Origin: Paulinella micropora
Taxonomy: Eukaryota; Cercozoa; Imbricatea; Euglyphida
Assembly: GCA_009731375.1 (NCBI GenBank)
Contig: BJOX01000180.1
Coordinates: forward strand, 700,967 to 757,620
Direction: 5' to 3'
DNA: 56,654 nt
Numbering within the stretch: the first letter of the stretch is position 1; every line of letters starts with the position of its first letter. Both the position numbers and the translations under genes were made by a program. This document shows, one piece after another, positions 10,284 to 20,600 of this stretch. A model generated the notes under the pieces. The model saw nothing but the letters and a program-made list of their open reading frames with translations. It did no database searches and had not been told where the DNA came from.

Positions 10284-12434
10284 TTAATTAATTAATTTTT
10301 TTTTGATGTTTTTTGTGTGTGTGTGTGTGTGTGTGTTGTAGTCATTGTTGTTATTATTATCATTATTATTATTATGTTTTTGTTGTTCTAGGAGGTGAGC
10401 TTTTATCCGCTTTTTGAAGATGTTGAGTGATGTTGTGTCCTTGATATCTTGTGGGAGTTGGTTCCATTGATGCAGGAACAGTTTTGTTTGATATGGGGTG
10501 TTGTGGTCGATGAATAAGTTGCTTTTGATTGAGTGTCGAGTATGGTATGAATGGATATGATTTGTTGGGGTGAAGGTGTTGTCGTGTAGTGGTCTGTTGA
10601 GTTCTTTGGCGGGATGGATGAATGGGTGGATTTCTATACAAACTCTTAGTTTATATAGTTGAGTGATATCAAGGATTTCGAGTTGGTCGAGGAGCGGTTT
10701 AGTATGTGATCGGTAATGAGTCTTGGCTATTATTCTGATGATTTTTTTATGTATTTTTATGAGTGGTTGTATGTATTTTTTGTTTTTGTCATGGGTCCCC
10801 CAGATGGAGATGTGTTGAATGAGATGAGGGAAGATGTGCGTGTAGTATAGTTGTTTCATGATTGTTGTGTGGAGAAATTGTTGTGCGTATCGGAGAGAAG
10901 TGATTGTTGGCTGTAGTTTGCGTATGATGTTGCTTATGTGTTGATTGTATCGCAGGTTGTGTTGGAGTGTTATGCCTAGTAGTTTGGCATGTTTACATTG
11001 TTCAAGTGTGTAGTTGTTTATGTTTATTGTTACGTTCTGTTTGGTTTTGTGGAAGATTGTGTATGTTGTTTTGGTTGGGTTTGGTACGAGGTTGTTGGAG
11101 TGGAAGTAGTTGATTAGTTTGGTTATTTCTGTCTGTGTTTTTTGTTGTAGGTTGTTGGGTGATTTTGCTGTTATTATAAGTGTTGTGTCGTCTGCATATG
11201 TGTATACTGTTCCTTGTTTTATTATGTTTATAATGTCATTAATATATAGCAAAAAGAAAGTAGTAGATAGCGTGCTGCCTTGCGGAATGCCATGTGTTAT
11301 AGTGCGTTTGTGTGATTTTGCGTGCTGTGTGTGTACTTCTTGAGCTCGGTTTGAAAAGTAGGATGCAAAGAAATTAACAGTGTCTTCGGAAAAATTGAAG
11401 TTTGTCCTGAGTTTCTTAATTAACTTTGCATGTTCTACTGTGTCGTAGGCTTTTGACAAATCTACGTAAAGCGCTAGCACGAGTTCTTCTCTGTCTTTGT
11501 GTTTGTGTATTTGGTTTAGGATAGTCTGGACTGTCATTGTCGTGTTTGAGTTCGGGCGGAAGGCGTATTGCGTATGTGATATTATGTTATGTTTCGTTAG
11601 ATGGTCCATGACTTGTTTATTTATTATTGTGTCGAAGATTTTAGCTATTATTGGTAGTAATGAAATAGGTCTGTAGTTTACTGGCATGCTTGTGTCGNNN
11701 NNNNNNNTGTCTGTAGTTTACTGGCATGCTTGTGTAGCTAGCTTTGTATATTTCTATTACTTTAGTTGTTTTTAGTGCATCTGGGTAACTATTTTCCTTT
11801 ATTGCTTTATTAAATAGTTCTGTGAGCGTGGGTGCGATGTAAGTGTTCATGTCTTTTATTATTGCAGGCTTTATTTTATATATGTCTTCTGCTTTGTCTC
11901 TGTTTATGTTTTTGAGTGTTTTTTGTACTGTGTCCTGTGTCATAGTTTGTAGTTTGAAGCTAGGGTGTGTGTGTGTCTCTGCCGCTACAATTTCTTCCTG
12001 TTCTATCTTTGGTATGTTGTTGCTTGTTTTCTTGCATATTGTTATGTAATGATCGTTGAATGCATTTGCTATGTCTGTTGGGTCTGTGTATGTTTTGTTG
12101 TTGTAGTACGCTACTGCTGGTGATTTTCTTGGTGGTTTGTTGTTTGGGACTAGTTCTTTGAGTTTTCTGTGTTGTTTCTTCGGATTGTATTTGTTTTCTT
12201 CTAGTACTCTCATTATTTCTTCTTGCTTTGCTTTGTGTATTATTTTGTTTACTTTGTATTTGTGTGTTGTGTAAGCTCGCTTGTTTTCTACCGTTGTGTT
12301 ATCTTTCCATCTATTGTATAGCGCGTGTCGTTTTCTTATTTGTCTTTTTATTTTTGGTTTACACCAGCTTTTTCTTCTGTTGCTTTGTTTGGGCTTCCTC
12401 TCATAGTGTTCTATAACTTTTGTTATTGTTGACT
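10284..12434 (-). mobile_element. 5'-truncated non-LTR retrotransposon with reverse transcriptase
   Basis: On the minus strand an open frame encodes a lysine-rich linker, then RT. The RT motifs are N-Y-R-P-I-S-L-L-P, the A-block D-L-S-K-A-Y-D, G-I-P-Q-G-S and the catalytic Y-A-D-D at residues 164-167 of the downstream piece. The frame continues through a thumb-like region to a stop at 10284, where the tail is rich in AAT and CA repeats. This is a Jockey/CR1/RTE-type RT in the general sense; the clade is not resolved. No endonuclease domain is present upstream, because the frame is cut by a GA array at 12434-12626. The N run at 11698-11707 splits the RT, but 27 bases are duplicated on both sides, so the frame is probably intact. 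It may be nested in an intron of the gene at 12925. Confidence 0.85.
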
Positions 12435-12435
12435 G

Positions 12436-12479
<44 letters not shown>

Positions 12480-12561
12480 CTCCTCTCTCTCCTCTCTCTC
12501 CTCTCTCCTCTCTCTCATCTCTCTCTCTCCCTCTCTCTCCCTCTCTCTCTCCCTCTCTCTC

Positions 12562-12626
<65 letters not shown>
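12434..12626. repeat. CT/GA microsatellite
   Basis: Nearly pure CT dinucleotides between the RT fragment and the secreted-protein exon. Confidence 0.95.
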
Positions 12627-12630
<4 letters not shown>

Positions 12631-12647
12631 TGCTGTACTGAACACCT

Positions 12648-12925
12648 TCGTTGCAATCGATATCATTCTTCTTGTTGCACTGGTAGCAATATTTGCCATC
12701 GTTATCGTCGTTCGATCTGCCTCGCTTTCCTTTGGACTTGGCCTTGCTATCGTTATCGTCGGTCGATCTGCCTCGCTTTCCTTTGGACTTGCCCAGTAGG
12801 CCTCGCCGAGCTTCGCGCTGGAGGTACACCGCCACTGGAACGCCTGACTCTGCTGATACATGCAGCACTGAAAGCAGGAAGCTGCCGAGCAGCAGGAGTC
12901 GTCCCCACTTGTAACTTGGAACCAT
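12648..12925 (-). CDS. Possible first exon of a secreted Ly6-like protein
   Basis: An ATG at 12925 starts a frame with a classic signal peptide: basic W-G-R, then L-L-L-L-G-S-F-L-L-S-V-L, then a small-residue cleavage site. It continues with two 17-residue tandem repeats (K-S-K-G-K-R-G-R-S-x-D-D-N-D, 51-bp period) and Y-C-Y-Q-C-N..D-C, which resembles the start of a Ly6/uPAR domain. A plausible donor (GAAG|GTGTTC) lies near 12650, just before the GA array and the RT fragment, so the rest of the gene would lie beyond the transposon. No downstream exon was found. The basic repeats could be cleavage sites. The signal peptide is convincing; the Ly6 assignment is weak. Confidence 0.45.
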
Positions 12926-13850
12926 GGTCTGCAGGCAGCAGTCATAATGGCACATGCAACACAACAAAATTCCCTTCAGTGGCGCTGCAGCAAAAAAGAA
13001 ACTAAACCAAGTTATGCCAGGAAACACAAAAGTGTTTGTGAAAAAAAAAAAACAAGCGACAAAATAAATAAAGGAACTTGATATTGACAAAGCCTGGCTT
13101 GGACGTGCTTGGGTTGAGACACACCTCTTCTTCGTTCAGAGAAAGTTCGCCAGAGTTCTGACACCTGGTTGGGGGCGCTGCTTAGTTTCAAGATTTGTGC
13201 CTTTTTATGTAAAATTATTAGAATATCGGTTCCTTCCCGTCAACAACTAAAACTCTGTGATTTTTGCGGTCAAAAAGTGCCTTCGGAAAAGCACGATCCC
13301 CCAAGTGGCCAACTTGAAATGTGCATCAACTACAACCGTTTTCTTTGCCAAAGTTTCCAAGCGGGCCAAATATTTGACCGGCCCGTTTTGGGGAAAATGG
13401 CAGGAGCCTGTGACCGAGAAAAAGGAAGTTTGTGGTGAGTTTGTGATCAACAGGCCCAACCACCTCTTCGAGCTTAAAGCTCACACACACGACACGAAAT
13501 AAGAAGATTCTGCTTTTCATTTCAACGGAACTAAGAAGAATGTAGTCCATACATCTGAATTGAACTTGAACACGTTTATGTCGAAACTCAAAGTGATCAC
13601 CATTCCAGGTTGAAATGGTCTCAGTGATCGAAGTTCCTGTCACAACCTTGTCTGAGTCTCTCTCAGTCTCGAATTTCGCCTCGAATATTTGAGTGTCAGT
13701 TTTATGTTCGAACTTGATATGAGTGATCCTTGTTTCTCATGATGAAATAGTCTCGAATTTTATAGTGCTGGAACTTGATACGAGTCTTCCATTTCTTCTT
13801 TTTCCATGTTCTTGTTCTTGTTCTTGTTCTCGTACTTGTTCTTGTTCTTG
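12926..13850. other. Unassigned intergenic sequence
   Basis: Mixed-composition sequence upstream of the possible secreted exon. Short open frames near 13170-13500 show no recognisable domain. Confidence 0.4.
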
Positions 13851-13859
13851 TTCTTCTTG

Positions 13860-13962
13860 TTCTTGTTCTTGTCCTTGTTTGTTTGTTTGTTTGTTTGTTT
13901 GTTTGTCTGTCTGTCTGTCTGTTTGTTTGTTTGTTTGTTATTATTTACTATTATTATTATTA

Positions 13963-14051
<89 letters not shown>

Positions 14052-14054
14052 TAG
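13860..14054. repeat. GTTT and TTA arrays
   Basis: GTTT/GTCT tetranucleotides followed by a long TTA trinucleotide run. Confidence 0.95.
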
Positions 14055-14225
14055 GGAGTACATAGGCCATTGGTCCTTTTCAATGGGCTGATTTGTATAA
14101 AGCTCCTAGAGTAATGTTCTATGCCGTCACTTCCTTTATTCCACCGATTGGTGTGGAGACTTTCCTTATGGAATGGAGGACTGGATGCACATGGCCTTGT
14201 GGCTCAGCAATTGGCAGGAGATACA

Positions 14226-14228
<3 letters not shown>
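14055..14228 (-). mobile_element. SINE-like or LINE-tail repeat flanked by TTA arrays
   Basis: On the minus strand about 174 bases end in ACTCCCTAAATAATAATAAT, i.e. with a TAA tail. A diverged relative lies at about 17125-17210 next to another TTA run, with shared blocks around GGGAG, CATTG, CTTTT, AATG and GTATAA at the same spacing. A TAA tail suits a retroposed element. The family is not recognised. Confidence 0.45.
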
Positions 14229-14277
<49 letters not shown>

Positions 14278-14310
14278 GTTGTTGTTATTGTTATTATTAT
14301 TATTATCATT

Positions 14311-14390
<80 letters not shown>

Positions 14391-14446
14391 TATTATTATT
14401 ATTACTACTACTACTACTACTACTATTATTATTATTATTATTATTA

Positions 14447-14533
<87 letters not shown>

Positions 14534-14666
14534 CATCATCATCATCATTACTATTATTATCATTATTATTATTATGATTATATTATTATTATTATTATTA
14601 TTATTATCATTATTATTATTATTATTATTATTATCATTATTATTACTATTATTATTATTATTATTA

Positions 14667-14716
<50 letters not shown>

Positions 14717-14717
14717 G
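14229..14717. repeat. TTA trinucleotide array (about 490 bp)
   Basis: ATT repeats with few ATC/ACT variants. Open frames here are artefacts. Confidence 0.95.
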
Positions 14718-14777
14718 TTATTGAGGATCAATAGACGTAATTATTTACAAATGTAACAATCCACTTTGTACTTCTTC

Positions 14778-14836
<59 letters not shown>

Positions 14837-15685
14837 ATCAGATTACCTGGCTCTCACCAACCCTTCCGACCCGAGCATTTGCCTGCAGTGTGCAGAAAAA
14901 TCTCAAACAACATCGCTTCTGAAAAAATGAGCATGATTGAAAAATCGCCAGAACACCGCCATGCGCACACCAAGCTTATGTCCGACAGTGTAGCCTGTTT
15001 GTACGTATTGGTCCGGGCTATAGCATACAGGTGGGAGCGTGTGGTAGCACTGTGCTAGTATTGACTCTCGCGCTTGGACAGAAAAAGTCAGCACCTAGCG
15101 AAACGTTGCGTCAATCGGACAACTGTTGCAAGACAGAAAACTCAGCAAACGTGTCGCTGGTTGAAGCATCACCTGAGACTGCCTCTCCAGGCTAAGCGGC
15201 TCGTCCAACCAACAAAGAAGCAAAAATCAACGAAACATAAAACACAAGCGCAGGGAAAGGGGGGGACGGGGGGCAAAAGAACAGAAATTCATTCAAAGCC
15301 AATTTAAAGGTTAAGAAGGGTTTCAAAAACGTACAGCGACTTCGTTGCCGACGAGGTACTCGTCAGTCTCGATCTCGTTATACATGTTCAAGACACAGAT
15401 GTATATACAACATTTTTCATGTATATGTATATGGTTGTGCTCAACATCTGGGTGCACTAGAGTTGTGACAAATGAGAGTTAAGTTTCACCGCTTGCTTGA
15501 GCTTCAGTTTCTTGTCACACAAATCTGTGGCTAGCTTTCATATCGGTGTCTACACTATGTAAATTGCGCATTCGCTCCTGAGTGAGACTTCTAGTCTCGC
15601 TTTTATTTAACAACGTCTTATTCTCATTTTTCGCACTTCATTTGAAATAAATTTTTGGAACTCTTGCAAATTTTATTCAGTAGAC

Positions 15686-15731
<46 letters not shown>

Positions 15732-16507
15732 GATAGATTTCAACTACGTCGTCGAGGACCGCTGATCTAGCAGAAACATGCAAAGCATGTGTGGTGGGAC
15801 TGACGGTTATTGAGAGTCAAGTAAAGGGCCAAGGTGCTGAAGTCTTTTTACACGAACACCGTGCATATTCAAGTTTACCGGTAATAGAAACTTGCCACTG
15901 TGATTCGGAGTCTAGAAATGAGCGGTGGGAAGACGAAGTATACAATGGACTATGGCCTCCGCAATGCTTCTCGTCGGACGGTGTACCGCGCGGGCAACCG
16001 GTGCGTCCCCCTCTTACCGGTCGTAGACTTCACAGAACAAAGAATTCAAGTAAATAAATCATCGAGGATCTATTAAAGTACCATAATACAATACAATTTA
16101 TTTCAAAATTTATTTTAAACTTTTTTCCACTTTACCAGTATTTTCACGCCGTGTGTGCACCGGAAATTTTCCCCTTTTTTACAAATGCACTTTCCTTTTT
16201 TACCCCGATATCAGACTGAGCTTGTAATTTTCTCACTCTGACCGTACTACTCATCCTTCCACTTCAACTTCCTTACCATACATATGACTCATGATCCGTT
16301 ACTACGCAATACAACACAACCAAAACCACTGAATTCTACACCACAAACTTCTACTATCTCAGAACCTTCGTCGTGAGCACAGCTCACAAGCCCTGGAGTC
16401 GTATTATCATACACATGCCCTACCCTTTACCCAACCCTTGCCCTATACAGCACTTTCACTTGCGAACTAACACTAGTACTTACCTAATCTTATGCAACTG
16501 AGCCTCC
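14718..16507. other. Unassigned sequence with CT and GATA arrays
   Basis: CT array at 14780-14830 and GATA at 15684-15735. The rest is mixed-composition sequence with only short open frames and no recognisable domain. About 16400-16507 is distantly similar to 34720-34827, so the repeat unit carrying the TIR may be longer than the TIR itself. Confidence 0.4.
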
Positions 16508-16540
16508 GGGGTGAGCACGGTCACTCGTGGTCTGGTAAAC
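16508..16540. mobile_element. MITE terminal inverted repeat, left piece, split by the LTR element
   Basis: It matches the left TIR at 34828 (GGGGTGAGCACGGTCACTCG...) with one difference. The sequence resumes at 27152 with AAACCCCTG after the LTR element. No opposite TIR is found within about 600 bp on the far side. Confidence 0.8.
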
Positions 16541-16776
16541 TGTAATGCCCCCAACGATAGCTAGTAAAAAGTCGGTAATACAACCAAACACAGTCCTCAA
16601 GAATGAGAATGATGTCTCGTTGTATTAGCTCAGTGAAGCCAAAAAGGAAAACGGCAACAGACCAGGAATAAAATGGCATCAGGTCCAATCCCGGACAAAT
16701 AATACTGAAAAACAAGCTGGTGCACCTGTCACCAGGAAAAGGTCTTTTTACAGGCTATCCGGGGGTGATGCCTACA
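16541..16776 (-). repeat. 3' LTR (236 bp)
   Basis: It starts TGTAATGCCCCC and ends GGTGATGCCTACA on the plus strand. It is about 98% identical to the other LTR. Confidence 0.95.
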
Positions 16777-16790
16777 GTACCCCCTCCCGA
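16777..16790 (-). promoter_or_regulatory. Polypurine tract
   Basis: Minus strand GGGAGGGGGTAC lies immediately before the 3' LTR. This is the usual primer for plus-strand DNA synthesis in LTR elements. Confidence 0.8.
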
Positions 16791-17621
16791 TTTTATGACG
16801 GAAATAGCATTTTCGTCATACACCTTCTGATTTCTTTCTGCAAATAGTATGCGCTATGGAGTCATGCCACACAGCGCATCGACCCACGGATAGACGCTAA
16901 AAGACGATAAATATATCCTCATACTGCACGTCAAAGCGGATTCTCTAGCCTTTCTTGTAAATTTTGAACTCCTTCCCCTCAATTTCTTTTTTTTTTTTTT
17001 TTTTTTTTTCGGCAGTATGTCAAGAACAAACGTACAATTAATAAAAAAATACAAGCAACGTGGTGCTGTAGTACGATTCCCCCTTTGATCTCCTTCTTCT
17101 TCTTATCATTATCATTATTATTATTATTATTCACAGGGAGATCGTAAGTACATTGTCTTTTTTAATGACATACCCTTGTATAAGGCGGATATCCTATGAT
17201 ATAGTATTAGGGGGCCAGTCCTAATAGCTATATCCGAAGTCGAGGTGTATGTACCCGACCCTGCGATATACCGACACAAGTAGAGATTGACCGTGCTCAG
17301 GTACGACAGTATATAATCTATCGTAAAAAATAATTTAATGAAAGTTTCAGAGAACATTTCATTTTCGAGAACATCATCCCAGGACTTGGAAAGGGTCATA
17401 CCCGGGAACACCATCGCTCAATACACTAGCGATCCCCGTATACGGTGTAGTATCATCGTCGATCGACCTTTCGCACTCGTATGTTGCGATCGAATGCCAA
17501 GTTATATCACTGAGTCTTTTTAATATTCATATTGATAACTGATGATGCATGATCAAATCATGATACGCCGTGGGCAATCAATCAGTTTATTTGAGACGCA
17601 TAAAGAAAAATAGTTTCTTTG
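16791..17621 (-). other. Non-coding tail of the LTR element
   Basis: Between the pol stop and the PPT. It has a 20-base poly-T at about 16988, a TTA run near 17115 and a stretch resembling the SINE-like unit at 14055. No coding frame is recognised. Confidence 0.5.
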
Positions 17622-20600
17622 TCACTGCCTTCGTCGTCTGGCGCGGATTTCTTTGCCTGGTGGAGGACCACCAACAAAAGTCAGATCGAACTTTGACTGT
17701 TCGAGAATGTCCCAGATCTTATTAGGGATTCCGCCCAACGATAATTCAAAAGGGACATCAAGCACTCCTCTTGGCAGTGTCTGAATGGTCCACGCAGTGT
17801 AATCCTTGTCTCTGGGAGTAATTGTATCATCCCATGTCTCGAGACTTTTTGCGTCTTTATATACTGGCAGATAATGTCTTGCCTTTGGATCCTCAACCGG
17901 GTCCATACTTCTCCAGAACTGGAGTATCGGTTGTACTATCTTTGCGGCTGATGATATTTTGAGTGTCCGTGTGACACGCATCTGTCGTGGGACCGCCACG
18001 ACCCGCATCAAGTATAAGTCTGAGAGAGTGTCATCAGCGACATGTTGTTCCGCTGGTCTCATCAGATAGAAAACATTTTTCACCCATGCGATGGTTGCTA
18101 TCGCATCGCCTTCCTTCCATCGCTCATGGACAATCTCAACGTTGCCCGCGTTTGGGTCAGTGTCCGTCCCCTCCTCCTCCTGGTGGACGTCCTTTGATCT
18201 CATCGACCTCATCGCCTTCCTCGGTTGGTCGTTGATAAGATCATTCCGCGCTCTCCTTAGCTGCGCCTCTGTGATCTTCTCCTTCTTTCCGCTATGCTCT
18301 CGCGGAGACTTGGACTGAGTCCCCACCGCGCTTATGCGGTCAGTCTTCTCCTTGCTGTCCACCTCACTCTCCTCCTTCTCAGCTATCGGTGCCCGATAAG
18401 CATCGTCTTGGTCTATGCCAGCCTCCTTGTGGATGGGCGGCACCTCTTTGAAATCATCCTTCATCCGTTTTAACGCCTCCTCAACGGATTCATCTTCCAG
18501 TAAGAAGGGATCATACTTAATCAGCCTTCTTACATTCACAATTTGCACCTTCCCTCTACCCCTGATCTTGTAATTCAGAGGTCCCGTCTGTTCCATAATC
18601 TGATAAGGTCCTTTCCAGTGAGTGAACAGCTTAGAGCTGACTCCCTTCGGGACTTGAGGATGGTACAATAGTACAATATCCCCGACCTGGAACTTGATCT
18701 GATCCAAGTGCGCTTGTCGCACCCCTTCAGCATCAGTCTTTCGGCGCTCCGCCTCTCTATGCGCCCTGACTATTTGTTCCGCCTCCATCTTCACTCTAAG
18801 TCTCATCCCAAACAACTCATCCGCATCCGCCCAAGTGTCTTTTGGGTGAAGGAGCGAAGTCGGGATATCAGGCTCACGCCCATATACTAACTGATATGGC
18901 GAGATTGAGCTCTTCGAGCCTCCTAACGCCGTAGAGGGTAGACAGTTCATTGCAAACGCAAATGATGGTGCTGCCTCGACCCATGCTCTTTGATTCTCCT
19001 TCTTCGTGCAATACATCTTTAGCGAGGCTTTGAGGGGTCTGTGTACCCGCTCGATTTTCCCATTTGCTCGCGGGTTATAGGCAGTAACATATTGCCATTT
19101 CATCCCGTAATACTTAGATAGTTTGTCGATGACCTCGTTATTAAAGTCCGAGCCTCGATCAGAACATATCTTTCTTGGTACTCCGATCTGTGAGATGATC
19201 CTATCGATCAGCGCCTCGGCCGTCGTCTTGCCGGTAACGTCTTTGACAGGGATGATCCACACATAGTTGGTGGCTCTGTCAATAGCCGTAAGGAGGTATT
19301 TGTAACCATCCTTCGATTCTGGGAAAGGTCCCACATGATCAATGTGTATAAACTCAAACATCCCCGCATGAAGAGGAAATTCGCCAATCAGGCCGAAATT
19401 TGCCTTCAGTGGTGTTTTGTTTATCTTGCACGGGATGCATGCATCCACCGCCTGATCTATCTCCTCCTTCATCTTCTTCCACCAGAATCGCCTCGCTACG
19501 AACATATGAGTTCGTTGTCGACCCGGATGCGCCAAAAGTGGGCAATTGTGGGCTGCGACAAATATAAATCGTCTCAGACTCTCCGGTACCCAAAGGGTCC
19601 ATTTGTCCGGCTGTGACGCATAGCGACCGTGAAGGCCCTTGTACCACAGTAGACCATCTCTCCATCCCATCTCCTTCATCTGATCTTTGATCGCTTTCGT
19701 CATCCGTAGCTCATCCGGGTTCTGATATAACTGTATCAGTTCTTTAAACTCCGGATCTTGAGCCTGTTGTTGCCTCCATGCGGTAGGCGAGGCTATATGG
19801 ATAGTACCATCTTCTAGCCGTACCCCGATTCTTTCCGGGTCATCGTCTAGGTCACTTCTCCGCTCTTGAGGAGGCTCCGCATAAACTTCCTGTGTCTCCT
19901 CTTCCTCTCTTATGTTCGCCTTCGCATTCTCACATACCTCATAGGGCCACTCAGCGTCCTCCTGGGTATGTAGCTCACAACATATCCCGTGATCCGGGCC
20001 TTGTGGACTGTACCGTAGACCTGTGCGGTCATATCGGACTCCACTCGCCATCTCCATCGCCTCAATGTGGCTGACCTCATACACCTTGTCAGTGGACAAG
20101 TCTTCCATCTCCACCGTGGACACCAACGCCGATACTTCTGAGTTAAACTCTAGCCTAGAGAGGCTATCAGCGACCACATTTCGCTTTCCCGGTAGATGGA
20201 CCATTGTAAAATCGAAACAAGACAAGAACGCTTGCCACCGCGCCAGCCGTCCCGTCTGTTTATGATTCATCAACCGTAACAGGTTATGATGATCAGTTCT
20301 GACAGTAAATTGAGGTCCTCCCCACAAATACTCTCTGACCCTCTTGAAGGCCCACACTACCGCCAACGCCTCTCTTTGCCTTGTGCAATAGTTTCTCTCC
20401 GCCGCACACAACTTCCTACTAATAAACATGATTGGGCGTAATTTCTTCTCCTCATCCTCTTGTTGTAATACAGCCCCAATCGCAAACTTAGATGCGTCTG
20501 TATCGACTACGAATTGTTTCGTAAAGTCGGGCATCGTTAACACCAGTCCTCCGTCTTTCGGGTCTTTGTAAATGAGATCTTTGAGCGCATGAAACGCTTG

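Noticed and set aside
13169-13502. Two overlapping plus-strand frames of 80-90 codons
   Set aside because: No domain, no codon pattern, and overlapping frames on both strands; likely chance.
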